Positions 36,267 through 45,835 of a stretch of 64,000 nucleotides of DNA are shown here, piece by piece. The position numbers were made by a program, and so were the translations under genes. A model generated the notes under the pieces. That model saw only the letters and a program-made list of their open reading frames with translations, ran no database searches and was not told the origin of the DNA. This stretch comes from Acinetobacter chinensis (lineage in GTDB: Bacteria; Pseudomonadota; Gammaproteobacteria; Pseudomonadales; Moraxellaceae): contig NZ_CP032134.1 of assembly GCF_002165375.2 (NCBI RefSeq), forward strand, positions 2,728,001 through 2,792,000, given 5' to 3'. The stretch's first letter is position 1; every line of letters begins with the position of its first letter.

Positions 36267-37353
36267 GGCGAATTCAAACATGAGGTGCGACAGTTTGAAA
36301 AGTCTTATGATAATCAACAAGCTGAGCAAATTTCTCTAATGGTGTAAGCCAATCTAACGCTTTTCTAGGACGAGTATTCAGTGACATGGCAACTTGATTT
36401 AAATAATGCTGATCTGCCTGATTTAAATCAATCCCTTTAGGTAAATATTGCCTAATTAAACCATTCATATTTTCGCATGTGCCTTTTTGCCAGGGTGAAT
36501 GTGGGTCACAGAAATATACATCTATGCCTAAATCTTCTTCAAGTATTTTATGTTCTGCCATCTCGCGTCCACGGTCATAGGTCAACGTTTTACGCAGTTC
36601 TGCAGGTAAATATTTCAGAGCTTCAGTTAAAGCCTTGCGCACTGATTCTGCCTTTGCATCAGGTAATGTTGCCAAGATACAGAGCCGTGTATTTCGTTCA
36701 ATAAGTGTTGCTATCGAACTTTTATTGTCTTTACCTTTAATTAAATCAGCTTCCCAATGACCCGGTATTTTTCTTTCTTGAACTTCGGCTGGGCGCTCAT
36801 GAATAGTTTTAATATCCTGTAATATAGAATCTTTTTTAGGTTCACCGTTAGCTTTTCGCTTTTTATTTTCATGACGCAGACAGGATAATAAGTCTTTTTT
36901 CAACTCACCCTTTGGTAATGCTCGTATCGTTGAATAAATCGTTGTATGGCTTACATTCATTGTTTGATCCAAATCAGGAAATGTCTTTAAACGTTTTGCT
37001 ATTTGCTGAGGAGACCATAAACAACGGATCGCTTCAACAATAAATTTCCAGAGGATTGAATCGATTTTGAGTTTTCTGTGACCACGTCTACGTCTAGCGA
37101 AGGTGTTATCAGAAGCATATTGAGCTTGATAAACGTCATTGATGCTATTTCTTTTAAGCTCACGATAGATCGTACTAGGATGTCTTTTAATGAGTTCAGC
37201 AAATTTTCTGGCTGAAAAGCCTTCTTTTCTTGACTCAAGCATTAATGCAGTACGATCTTCAAAGTTAAGATGATGGTATGACAATTTTATATACTCCATA
37301 AACCCTTTAAATTAATTAGGTGGTTTATGTCGCACTTCAAGTTTTACTCTGCC
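36267..37353 (-). mobile_element. ISAba125 (IS30 family), complete, 1087 bp
   Basis: The ends are imperfect 26-bp inverted repeats, GGCGAATTCAAACATGAGG... at the left and GGCAGAGTAAAACTTGAAG... read inward at the right, both running into GTGCGACA. The length is exactly 1087 bp, the published size as I recall it. It is flanked by a 3-bp target duplication, CAA at 36264-36266 and at 37354-37356. It has one intact transposase gene. Confidence 0.92.
36274..37299 (-). CDS. ISAba125 transposase, IS30 family (341 aa)
   Basis: This is a full-length IS30 transposase. It has an N-terminal HTH (SARKFAELIKRHPSTIYREL), a second HTH region (WSPQQIAKRLKTFP) and the DDE domain: Asp in GHWEADLIKGKD, Asp in TLTYDRGREMAEHK and Glu in CENMNGLIRQYLPKG. 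There is no frameshift or stop, so the element is probably active. The stop codon lies within the terminal inverted repeat. Confidence 0.94.
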   Translation of the reverse strand: MEYIKLSYHHLNFEDRTALMLESRKEGFSARKFAELIKRHPSTIYRELKRNSINDVYQAQYASDNTFARRRRGHRKLKIDSILWKFIVEAIRCLWSPQQIAKRLKTFPDLDQTMNVSHTTIYSTIRALPKGELKKDLLSCLRHENKKRKANGEPKKDSILQDIKTIHERPAEVQERKIPGHWEADLIKGKDNKSSIATLIERNTRLCILATLPDAKAESVRKALTEALKYLPAELRKTLTYDRGREMAEHKILEEDLGIDVYFCDPHSPWQKGTCENMNGLIRQYLPKGIDLNQADQHYLNQVAMSLNTRPRKALDWLTPLEKFAQLVDYHKTFQTVAPHV

Positions 37354-38447
37354 CAACTTTTATTTAAAAGATTATTAAAATAGATGGATTTTCCAAAAAT
37401 TTGAAATTCCTTATTAAGCAAAAAACCATCTAATTCGTAAAATTTTGAAATTACCAATAAATCAATACACAATTCATCACCACGCTCTAAATTTTTAAAT
37501 GGCATGTGTTTTAAAAAAGAATAATAAGATAAATACCACCTATATTCATCAAACTCTGTATAAGTATTCAAAAAAAGAAGCTGTTGGAGTTTAGGTGGAA
37601 TTATAGATCTTAGAATATTTATATATTGTTTCTCTAAAGTGTAATCTCCCCATTCTTTTATTTCATCAGTCTCATTTGGTGATCTATTAATTTTTGTATT
37701 AATTAACTTGAATAATTGAAATAAGCAAATGAAATATTGATTGAACTCTTGCTTTTGCATAAGTTTGTATCTTTTATCTTCCAACTCTATCTCATAATCG
37801 TTTACAAAAACATCTCTATAAACTATATCTACTTTGCTTTTATCATTTTCATTTAACTCAAGCAATTTATCTTGCTGATGCTTAAATTGGTTTAATAAGC
37901 TAAAAAATAGACTATCAAATTGTTGTAAATTTTGAGTTTTCTGAATTAAGTTTTGTGACTTTGAAGAATCTTGCTGTGCTTTACGACTTAAAGAAAGTTC
38001 TTCCGAGTTAAAATCTAATGCTTTCTTATTTTGATATACTGTATATAATATCAAACAAATACTTATAAAAGTTAATATAGGGTTTAATGTACCGCCAATA
38101 AAATCTCCAAAAGTTCCCCAGTTTGCTATTAGACTAGTGTCGCTCTTCTCATCCGACTTCAACGAGATATTATCACTTTTAAGATCCAATACACTCTCAA
38201 AATATGGAAAATATAGTTTATCTAATAAAAAATAACTTAGAGCTACAACCAAACCAATAACAATAAATAAAGGCAAAATTCGGCAAATATCAATGTTTAA
38301 TCGAGTTTGTTTTTTAATCCACTCACAGCTTTTGTTCATCGTTTCTAAAATTGCATACAAGTAATTAAATTTAACTTCAGCCCACCAAAAAACTATACTT
38401 AGCAACAACACACATGACAAAATAAAATGAAGCATATAAATTTTCAA

Positions 38448-38805
38448 TATTTTTTAAATTCCGTGCATTATCACAGAATCAATGATTTAAAAAAATGATA
38501 TAAATACTAAAAATACATACTTTTTTATAAAATTTAGATACTTATGACAGATTCAACTCTCAAAGTCTTACTTTATGCGTGGTTAGCACCCTCACCCCCT
38601 TGCGCAACAATGTTGCTCATCCCATAGGGAGAGGGAGTATCACGTAAATAATTTGATACGCGGTGTTCCCTCTCCTTTGAGGAGAGGGTTAGGGAGAGGT
38701 TCTTCTCTTTTCAGGAGAAGCAACTCAAAAAACCACACAAAAATTAAACCACTTCCTACCCTAAAATAATGTATAAATCTATTGTCAAAACAAACAACTA
38801 CAAAA
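38448..38805. repeat. AGGGAGAGG-type dispersed repeat, copy 1, in a gene-free gap
   Basis: About 38588-38705 holds two facing blocks. TCACCCCCTTGCGCAACA...GGGAGAGGGAG is the head and TTCCCTCTCC...GGAGAGGGTTAGGGAGAGG is the tail. The tail is itself a short inverted repeat. The same words recur after the next gene. The rest of the 358-bp gap is AT-rich and empty. Confidence 0.6.
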
Positions 38806-39409
38806 ATGAAAAAGCTACTTATACTCGCAATCTTAATGAATATAGTGTTTATTCCTGTTAGCTTTGCACAGAATGACCCTCTACTTGAAAGCACAATCAA
38901 ATCAGTGTTGAAAGGCTTCAAAAATCAGGACAACCAATTACTACAAGTATATACATCCTAAATATGGTGTGATCTATTGGAATAAGATAGGAGTCCCGAT
39001 TAATCAAAAAATCTTTCAAAAATCAGAATTTAAATTTCCTGACCAACATTCGCCAGAATCAACACGATGGTTCTATGAAACACCCAATGCCCAGGAAAAA
39101 TTAATCAAAACGAATCAATTACCTGAAATGGATTGTCAAAACTGGAATAAATCAGGACTTTACTATAAGACCTTAACAACAAAGCCATTTTCAGATTTAA
39201 CTAAATTCAATCAATCCATCATTGAGCAAACTGATAAGCAGATTGCACATGAATTGAAGCAACTAAAACCATTTGAAAAACAAATCGTTGAACTTCAATA
39301 TGTCGGTAAAAGTCGTAGTATTGGTGATGATTTACATTTGTATTTCAGTAAAATCGACAAACAATGGTATTTAAGTGCTTTCGACAATTCAGGAAACTGT
39401 GATGCTTGA
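38806..39409 (+). pseudogene. Secreted hypothetical protein, frameshifted
   Basis: The ATG at 38806 opens a signal peptide (KKLLILAILMNIVFIPVSFA, then QNDPL). That frame stops at 38959-38961. From about 38945 the next frame continues without a break (KYIHPKYGVIYWNKIGVPI ... YLSAFDNSGNCDA) to 39409. One extra base near 38941-38946 explains it. No family recognised. The gene lies between two decayed repeat tracts. Confidence 0.7.
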
Positions 39410-39808
39410 TTGCTAACACCCTTGCACAACAGTGTTGCTCATCCCCACGGGAGAAGGAGCTTTCATTGTGTATCACATACCATCATATATTTTGTAATAT
39501 TTGTAATAGGGGATTCCCTCTCCTGAACGAGTTTTAAAGCACTGCTTTTAAAACGAAGTGCAAGTGAGGGCTAGGGAGAGGTGAGTTTCAAGAATCCCTC
39601 TCCTTGCGAAGCTCCTCACCTTTAAAAAGTAAGACTTTCTCATGTGATGTTTGATCCGCTGTATCCCCTCTCCCAAGCATACTTTAAGCATTACTTTAAA
39701 ACTCAGCACAAGAGACGGTTAAGGAAAGGTTCTTCTTTAACAGGTAATTATCCATTCAATGCATCACTGCTTTAAACCAAAGCCAGGATGAAATGGCTGA
39801 TCCGTTAT
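39410..39808. repeat. AGGGAGAGG-type dispersed repeats, copies 2 and 3
   Basis: 39411-39460 repeats the head block (CCTTGCACAACAGTGTTGCTC, CGGGAGAAGGAGC). 39510-39615 and 39660-39735 carry diverged tail blocks with inserted TTTTAAAGCA-type pairs. The tract is gene-free and flanks the pseudogene on its right. Confidence 0.55.
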
Positions 39809-40705
39809 TTACTGAATACCAGCCTTTCTTAAGAAATCCTGCGCCTCTTTAAATTTATGCTTTTCTGCCAGTTCCTTAACTATACGATACGACAAGCGTG
39901 AAGGTTCATCATATCTGCGGGCAAATGCAGGAACTGTCCCTAAACAGCGTGCAAACAGAAATGCTGACTCTGTATAAGCATTGCTACCGCCTTTTGGATA
40001 AAAGTTACCAAACTGATAGGCTTTTTCAACTTTATTGCATGCAGCCAGATGATCACCATTTACATACTGTTTATTGGCTTCAAAATAGAGTTTCACTTGC
40101 TGTAAATTTGGTGAATTAAGCATTTTTTCCATGTCAGCAGCACTCACTTTATTATCCGTGACATCTCTGACTATCGCTTTAAAGCTTTCTTCATCTTTAT
40201 ATTTCTTTTTCAGCTCCTGCTCTGGCATTATCTCAGTCAATAATTTGACATAACGGATATCATACTGCCGTGAATCCATGAAACGGTGTCCAACTGGTTC
40301 TATCGAAGCAAACCATTTCTGACCGTTTGCCTGTGTGCACTTAAAACCACCAATACCCTGAGTCACATTCTTATGCTTTTGCCAGAAATCACCATAAGAA
40401 CGCCCGGTTAAGTCCTGCTCACTCTTATATAACCGCTCGAATTTTCCTGATTTACTTTCACAGTAACGGGTTAAATAACGGTGAGGATAGAGGGACTGTG
40501 GATCATCCGTATCATCCGTTCCACTCCCCCAGTAATACACATAATCCTCACCCTTACCATTTCTTCCGTTCACTTTTTTCGCTGCCAGCAATTCCTGTGG
40601 TGAGCTGAAACCCTGAACTGCTGCTGTATCAATTTTATCAATACTCATACAGCCATGAAAAAACACGCTCGACAGCCCCAGTACTGACAGTAATTTAAAA
40701 TTCAC
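39809..40705 (-). CDS. Putative lipoprotein, paralogue of the one at 44602-45558
   Basis: The likely start is the GTG at 40705, with GAGGGTGAT upstream. It gives 298 residues with a signal peptide ending in FFHGC, a weak lipobox. The mature protein has YVYYWGSG, LYPHRYLTRYCES, QGIGGFKCTQ and SIEPVGHR. The same order of blocks is found in the second lipoprotein. The C-terminal half is helical with paired cysteines (AACNKVEKAYQFGNF, FLFARCLG), a little like Sel1/TPR folds. Function unknown. Confidence 0.7.
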   Translation of the reverse strand: MNFKLLSVLGLSSVFFHGCMSIDKIDTAAVQGFSSPQELLAAKKVNGRNGKGEDYVYYWGSGTDDTDDPQSLYPHRYLTRYCESKSGKFERLYKSEQDLTGRSYGDFWQKHKNVTQGIGGFKCTQANGQKWFASIEPVGHRFMDSRQYDIRYVKLLTEIMPEQELKKKYKDEESFKAIVRDVTDNKVSAADMEKMLNSPNLQQVKLYFEANKQYVNGDHLAACNKVEKAYQFGNFYPKGGSNAYTESAFLFARCLGTVPAFARRYDEPSRLSYRIVKELAEKHKFKEAQDFLRKAGIQ

Positions 40706-40850
40706 ATCACCCTCGACATAATTAATGTATTTTGTATACATTATAAGTCGGGAGTTTAATGAACGCATTATTGCTAAGGTCTAATATTCCCATGAATTTT
40801 ATAGTTATTTAATCTTCTGGATAATGATCACCATCTTTAAAAAAGTGAGA

Positions 40851-41369
40851 TCATTTACGAATCACACCCAGTTTATTCCAGATATCAGGGGTTAAAAAAG
40901 TCGTGACCAGTTTATTTAAATCTATATAGCGAACCACACCTTTGAGCTGATCTTTAACTTCAGGGGTTTTTAAAATTTCTTCACCCGTAATACTGCCCAG
41001 CTCCTGAAAACTGTCACCTACTGCCTGTATACCTTCTGCCTGTATGACAGCTTTGGTCTGCGCAGAACACTGCTCTGTCAGAATACGCTGTAAAACCAGT
41101 GCCAGATTTTTATCCAGCTGTGTTTTCTGCTCTTCGGTCACGTTACTGAATTTTTTCAGCTCTGGGTGGGCTGACAGTGCAACAAAAGTCCATTGCAGTA
41201 CCGCGGTTTTATCTGCCGCTGTGGTCGATTTTACCAGGCATTCACTCAGCTGATCCACCGCAGGACCAGCAGCTGCAAACTGAGTGATTCCCATCAGTGC
41301 AGAAGCCAGACATAAAGTGCGGATATGACGAAAAGTCTGCTGACCTGGTTTAAAAAATGGATGTGACAT
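40851..41369 (-). CDS. Hypothetical exported protein, 172 aa
   Basis: The signal peptide occupies residues 1-34 (CLASALMGITQFAAA, cleavage before GPAVDQL). The mature part is helical, with cysteines at about 43 and 99 that may form a disulphide. I recognise no domain. It is a single gene. Confidence 0.65.
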   Translation of the reverse strand: MSHPFFKPGQQTFRHIRTLCLASALMGITQFAAAGPAVDQLSECLVKSTTAADKTAVLQWTFVALSAHPELKKFSNVTEEQKTQLDKNLALVLQRILTEQCSAQTKAVIQAEGIQAVGDSFQELGSITGEEILKTPEVKDQLKGVVRYIDLNKLVTTFLTPDIWNKLGVIRK

Positions 41370-41462
41370 ACTTTAAACGTCCAATAAATCTTAAGGCTCT
41401 TTGTATCATAAAGTGAAGACATTCACCTGTTATGACTCTGTAAGCATGCCTCAAAAATCTGA

Positions 41463-42356
41463 TCATGACTGCTCTGTCAGCAGTTTGAGTACATGTGACA
41501 ACCTCATATTTTCCATGTCCTGTTTAAATACGGCATAAACAGGGGCAATACACGGCGTATCTGCTTTCAGTTCTTTATACACAATCTGTTTATTCCAGAA
41601 GTCTTTAATGGATGCAGGGACAATCGACAGACCAATACCTGCGGCAATCAGATTCAGACTGGACGTCAGCCGTGGTGCTTCCTGTATGATTTTCGGGCTG
41701 AATCCTGCCTGGTAACAGCTCGCTAAAATATTATCAAATAAGTCCTGCCCAGCCAGGCGACGGTACAACACAAAATCATAAGGTTCCAGGTCCAGCAGGT
41801 GAATCTGCTTCTGTTGCAACGCCAGAGAATGGTTCGTTGGCAATGCCACAATCAGCGGTTCATCCAGTACATGCAGACTGGCCAGCCCCAGTCCAATAGG
41901 TGCAGGCTTCCGTAAAAATACGATATCATTTTTTTGATTAATCACTGAATCAATCAATGAACTGCTGCCATCTTCTTCCAGATGAATGGACACTGCTGAA
42001 AAGGTTTCACGAAAACTTCGCAACAGTGCAGGTAAAAAAGAATGCAAACCGACAGAGTTTGTAAAACCTATACTGATCTGCCCTTCCAGACCCTGTGAAA
42101 TATTCTGGACACGTCTGGGGATCGCTTGCGCATGCGCCAGAATGGTCAGTGCTTCCTGATACAGTGCCTTTCCTGCTTCAGTAACCTCAACCCCACGTGG
42201 CAACCGGTGCAGCAGTTTAGCACCCAGTTCATCTTCCAGACTTTTTACGATCCGTGTCAGCGGGGGCTGCTGCATGTTCAGACGTACAGCAGCACGGGAA
42301 ATATTACTTTCCTCAACCACAGCCACAAAAGCCTTCAGCTTATGAATATCAATCAT
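41463..42356 (-). CDS. LysR-family regulator, divergent from the chromate transporter pair
   Basis: A LysR protein of 297 residues from the ATG at 42356, which has AGGA eight bases upstream. The HTH is at residues 4-60 (LKAFVAVVEESNISRAAVRLNMQQPPLTRIVKSLEDELG). An effector domain follows. It is transcribed away from chrA with a 115-bp gap, so it most likely controls that operon. The ligand is unknown. Confidence 0.88.
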   Translation of the reverse strand: MIDIHKLKAFVAVVEESNISRAAVRLNMQQPPLTRIVKSLEDELGAKLLHRLPRGVEVTEAGKALYQEALTILAHAQAIPRRVQNISQGLEGQISIGFTNSVGLHSFLPALLRSFRETFSAVSIHLEEDGSSSLIDSVINQKNDIVFLRKPAPIGLGLASLHVLDEPLIVALPTNHSLALQQKQIHLLDLEPYDFVLYRRLAGQDLFDNILASCYQAGFSPKIIQEAPRLTSSLNLIAAGIGLSIVPASIKDFWNKQIVYKELKADTPCIAPVYAVFKQDMENMRLSHVLKLLTEQS

Positions 42357-42471
42357 GTTTTTTCCTAGAATATTAACCATACTATTTAGGTATATATAAC
42401 ATCAAAAATAGCATTTTTCATCATAACTCAACAAGCGCATACTTGCCCCTATACAGTAAAGAGGTCAACAT

Positions 42472-43047
42472 ATGAACACTGAAGTGATTCCACTGGAGCA
42501 GGAAATTTATCCGAGTAATAAACAATTATTCACGGGATTTATGAAGCTTGGTCTAATGGGTTTTGGTGGAGTATTACCTCTTGCACACCGCATGATTGTT
42601 GAAGATCAAAAATGGCTGTCCACAGAAGATTTTACCCATCTGCTCGGGATCTGCCAGATTCTACCCGGTGGAAATATCATAAATATGGCTGTGGCTATCG
42701 GTTATGAATTTCAGGGACTTAAAGGAGCTTTCAATGCTGTGATCGGGTTAATTTCTGCACCTACAGCCATCGTGGTTCTGCTGTATCAGTTATATGCACA
42801 TTTCCAGTCTGTGCCTGTGATTCAGCACATGATCCAGGGGCTGGCAGCAGCGGCAGCAGGACTCTTGTTTGCGATGGCACTGAAAATGCTCCGACCTATT
42901 TTTAAAAGCTATCTGACTGTTTTCAGTATCTGTATGACCCTCACTTTTATGTTGCTGTTCAAACTGCCTTTAGCACTGACCCTGATCCTTCTGGTCACCA
43001 TAAATATGACTGTACTGAGCCTGAAACGAGGAGAAAAAACAGCATGA
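42472..43047 (+). CDS. chrA: Short-chain chromate transporter (ChrA) subunit 1
   Basis: This is a half-length CHR membrane protein of 191 residues and about five helices, with KLGLMGFGGVLPLAHRMIVEDQKWL and ICQILPGGNIINMAVAIG. Split CHR pairs work as heterodimers and expel chromate by proton antiport. Its stop overlaps the next ATG by 4 bp. Chromate as substrate is inferred from the family. Confidence 0.88.
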   Translation: MNTEVIPLEQEIYPSNKQLFTGFMKLGLMGFGGVLPLAHRMIVEDQKWLSTEDFTHLLGICQILPGGNIINMAVAIGYEFQGLKGAFNAVIGLISAPTAIVVLLYQLYAHFQSVPVIQHMIQGLAAAAAGLLFAMALKMLRPIFKSYLTVFSICMTLTFMLLFKLPLALTLILLVTINMTVLSLKRGEKTA

Positions 43048-43559
43048 TCTTACTGAGTTTAGCGATTGTTTTTACTCAACTGTCCCTGCTTGCCTTTGGC
43101 GGAGGTAATGCCATTCTGCCTGAAATGCAGCATCAGGTGGTTGAAATCCATCACTGGCTGACGGCAGCTGAATTCAGTGCAATGTTTGCAATAGCACAGG
43201 CAGCACCTGGACCCAATATGATGATTGTGCCCCTGGTGGGCTGGCATGTGGCAGGACCTGCAGGCTTGCTGATCACCTCTCTGGCAAAGTTTGGCCCCTC
43301 ATCTGTACTGGCTGTCTTTGCACTGAAATTCTGGAATCATTTTAAAGACCATCCTCTGCGTGAGCGTTTTGAACAGGCCTTAAAACCTGTTACGGTTGGA
43401 CTGGTTCTGACCAGTGCCTGGATTATTGCGGATGCATCAGCGCAGAATGGGTTACTGGCAGGCATTATTGGAATAGCGACTGTCATGAGCCTGTTTAAAA
43501 AGATACATCCGCTCTGGGTGATGGTGTTCGGAGCAGCGGCAGGAGCCTGCCTGCTCTGA
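43044..43559 (+). CDS. chrA: Short-chain chromate transporter (ChrA) subunit 2
   Basis: The second half-length CHR protein, 171 residues, with FTQLSLLAFGGGNAILPEM, FAIAQAAPGPNMMIV and GWHVAGPAGLL. It is coupled to the first half by an ATGA overlap. Together they equal a full-length ChrA. Confidence 0.88.
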   Translation: MILLSLAIVFTQLSLLAFGGGNAILPEMQHQVVEIHHWLTAAEFSAMFAIAQAAPGPNMMIVPLVGWHVAGPAGLLITSLAKFGPSSVLAVFALKFWNHFKDHPLRERFEQALKPVTVGLVLTSAWIIADASAQNGLLAGIIGIATVMSLFKKIHPLWVMVFGAAAGACLL

Positions 43560-43941
43560 AACAGATCTGAACATCAATAAATCCAGCAGGTCTGGGTTTA
43601 TTTTTATCAATACCCGAAATGAAGCAACAGAATCTGCCTGATCAGCAGTTCTGAATTACTGAAAATTTCAAAGCAACAGATACTCTTTATTCTTCGCCAT
43701 TCTGAACTGAATACTTCTGTTTATACAGCCAGTTATTGTGGTGATGGTATGGCTCAATGTATTTCAACATAAATTGTTTTGATACAGACTAATCCCTCGA
43801 TAACACTGAATATCTTCCATCTTTTATATTTATGATTTTCGCTTACGACTAAAGACAGTCAGGCTCTGCTTAAAGCTGTCATCTGGCTATGTTATGGTGA
43901 AACAGAGTGATTCCATACATAACAACGCTGAGAGAAAAATC
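43560..43941. other. Intergenic region, no gene seen
   Basis: 382 bp between the chrA pair and the DJ-1 gene. A frame runs in from 43894, but the better start with a ribosome binding site is 43942. No operator or terminator is obvious. Confidence 0.45.
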
Positions 43942-44520
43942 ATGTCCAAACAAATACTGATGCTGGTCGGCGACTATGCCGAAGACTACGAAACCATGGT
44001 GCCTTTTCAGTTTTTAACTGGGCTGGGCTATACCGTTCATACTGTCTGCCCTGACAAAAAAGCGGGTGACAGCATTGCAACCGCGATTCACGATTTTGAA
44101 GGTGAACAGACCTATAGTGAAAAACGTGGTCATAACTTTGCCATTAACTATGATTTCAGTGCTGTAAATACGCAGGACTATGTCGGTCTTGTGATTCCTG
44201 GTGGTCGCGCACCTGAATATTTACGTATGAATGCACGTATCATTGAAATTGTACGTGAGTTTGATACTGCCCAGAAACCGATTGCTGCGGTCTGTCACGG
44301 TGCTCAGATCCTTGCTGCCGCTGATGTTCTGAAAGGTCGTACCTGCTCGGCTTATCCTGCCTGTGCAGCTGAAGTTAAACTGGCTGGCGGTCTGTACGCA
44401 GATATTGCGGTTACTGAAGCCGTGACTGATGGTCATCTTGTGACTGCCCCTGCATGGCCTGCACATCCTGCATGGATGGCACAGTTCATCAAAGCACTGG
44501 GCGCAACCGTTACGCTTTAA
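43942..44520 (+). CDS. DJ-1/PfpI-family protein
   Basis: 192 residues from the ATG at 43942, preceded by GAGAG. The nucleophile elbow AAVCHGAQILAAADVLKGR and the glutamate in the GDYAEDYETMVPFQFL block are the DJ-1/PfpI active site. VIPGGRAPEYLR is also typical. Members act as glyoxalases, deglycases or chaperones. The precise activity cannot be read here. Confidence 0.88.
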   Translation: MSKQILMLVGDYAEDYETMVPFQFLTGLGYTVHTVCPDKKAGDSIATAIHDFEGEQTYSEKRGHNFAINYDFSAVNTQDYVGLVIPGGRAPEYLRMNARIIEIVREFDTAQKPIAAVCHGAQILAAADVLKGRTCSAYPACAAEVKLAGGLYADIAVTEAVTDGHLVTAPAWPAHPAWMAQFIKALGATVTL

Positions 44521-44545
44521 GTTCTGCCCTGTAACTGTATCAAAA

Positions 44546-44583
44546 AAAAAGCCGTGTTTCTGCCTGGAAGCACGGCTTTTTTA
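44546..44583. terminator. Terminator between DJ-1 gene and lipoprotein gene
   Basis: AAAAAAAGCCGTG and CACGGCTTTTTT pair around a short loop. It can serve both convergent genes. Confidence 0.88.
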
Positions 44584-44601
44584 GTTGGGCGGTCTGTCGA
44601 G

Positions 44602-45558
44602 CTATTTGAGCTGTCTCAGCATATTTTTAGCCCCTGCATGGTTATAGTTATTTGCAAGGTTCTCTAAAATGCGGGTCGCCTGAGCTTTCGAATTTGGGAA
44701 CCGGTTGCTGTAAGCAGAAACACTGGTCAGACATTTTGCCACCAGCATACCTGAATCGACATAAACATTGGCACTGGTTCCTGGCAATTTACCAAAATTA
44801 TATGCCCGCTGTGCATTATTACAGGCATTGTTCTGGTTCTGACCTTTACTCAGGTCACGGCGAGCTGCTACATACGCTTTTAACTGCTGTTGCTGTGGCG
44901 TTTCAGCTACACGTACAGCTGTTTTTTCCTGAACATCCGGTGCAGGCTTCTGCTCTTTTTTATCTTCAGCATCTTTCTGTACTGCGGTTTTTGCGGTCAC
45001 AGCTTTTGTAACCTGTGTACTGCTCTTACGACTGTCAGTGGTATTTGCGGTCTGCCCTGCATTTTTATAAAACTGACGGGCTTCATTGAGTGACATTACT
45101 TTGGTCAGCAGGCTGACTTCTCTTGCACCACTGCTCTGTCTGGACTCAGCATAAGGCTCGATGGAAACAATCCAGCTGTCTTCGGGCAGATTACATTTAT
45201 ATGCCCCTATTCCTTGCTTTACATGACTGTTTGCCATCAGGCGCTTTTTCTGAGCACTGTCTCTGACCTGACTGAATGTACTTCTGTGCAGTAAAACCAG
45301 CTTGCCCCCTTGCAGCTGACAGTAACTTCCAGTGTATTTTCTTGGATACATTGCCTGTGGTTCCAGGTCTGATTTTGTGCCCCAGTCATAGACATAGGAG
45401 CGGGCTCCGCCATTTGCTGCATTCAGATTTTTTTGCGCAATCATCTCCTGTACAGATGAATAGTTTTTCATTGGATCTGAACCAAGATTACTGATTCCGG
45501 CACAACCACTCAGTACCAGCCCCGCACTGCCCATCAGGATATATGTTCTGAAATTCAC
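44602..45558 (-). CDS. Putative lipoprotein with Lys/Ala-rich linker
   Basis: 318 residues with a clear lipobox (LVLSGC, Cys 19). The N-terminal domain has YVYDWGTK, AMYPRKYTGSYCQL, QGIGAYKCNL and SIEPYAES, in the same order as the lipoprotein at 39809-40705. A low-complexity linker (about 180-235) follows. The C-terminal helical domain has paired cysteines (NNACNNAQRAYNFG, VAKCLTS). Function unknown. Confidence 0.78.
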   Translation of the reverse strand: MNFRTYILMGSAGLVLSGCAGISNLGSDPMKNYSSVQEMIAQKNLNAANGGARSYVYDWGTKSDLEPQAMYPRKYTGSYCQLQGGKLVLLHRSTFSQVRDSAQKKRLMANSHVKQGIGAYKCNLPEDSWIVSIEPYAESRQSSGAREVSLLTKVMSLNEARQFYKNAGQTANTTDSRKSSTQVTKAVTAKTAVQKDAEDKKEQKPAPDVQEKTAVRVAETPQQQQLKAYVAARRDLSKGQNQNNACNNAQRAYNFGKLPGTSANVYVDSGMLVAKCLTSVSAYSNRFPNSKAQATRILENLANNYNHAGAKNMLRQLK

Positions 45559-45835
45559 GTATTACTGCTCTACTGTTCCCCACCACTGAAAATATAGGAG
45601 AAAAGTATCAAAATAACAAATCTATGATTTTGATTTTATTCACTATTATATATGACACAGCCATTGCTTTACCCACACAAACACCAATTCAAGTCACTTT
45701 AAGCATAAAAGCGTGAACCACAATACAGTTAAAAAGACGGTGTTTTTAAATCCATTGAGCCCAACAGACTGTAAACGGCATGAACAATCCAATAAAAAAA
45801 CCCGCCAAAGCGGGTTTTCAGTACAGCATTCTTTT
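45559..45835. other. Intergenic region with sbmA terminator
   Basis: 277 bp. It carries the minus-strand terminator at 45797-45818 and the lipoprotein promoter. No ORF. Confidence 0.5.
45797..45818 (-). terminator. Terminator after sbmA
   Basis: AAAACCCGC-CAAA-GCGGGTTTT hairpin just after the sbmA stop, with a T run on the minus strand. Confidence 0.9.

Larger units (their letters stand above)
35867..38447 (-). pseudogene. putAbiC-type phage abortive-infection gene split by ISAba125
   Basis: The 5' part (38447-37354) encodes two or three membrane helices, a coiled segment (KALDFNSEELSLSRKAQQD) and the putAbiC-like core QFDSLFFSLLNQFKHQQDKLLEL. The 3' part (36263-35867) encodes the C-terminal 132 residues. 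Removing the IS and one CAA copy joins NNLLNKS to CYSEFLES in the same frame, giving 1491 nt, or 496 residues. As it stands the 5' part stops inside the IS end (SWAE, stop at 37344). The 3' part could only start at a TTG inside the IS. The start codon is uncertain: a TTG at 38447, or an internal ATG near 38339. The family call is from memory. Confidence 0.8.

Noticed and set aside
36267..37353. ISAba125 as half of a resistance transposon (as in the blaNDM context)
   Set aside because: Only one copy is present, flanked by a perfect 3-bp duplication, and no resistance gene is nearby.
38640..38921. 93-codon minus-strand frame
   Set aside because: It runs through the AGGGAGAGG repeat and antisense to the signal peptide of the frameshifted gene; it looks accidental.
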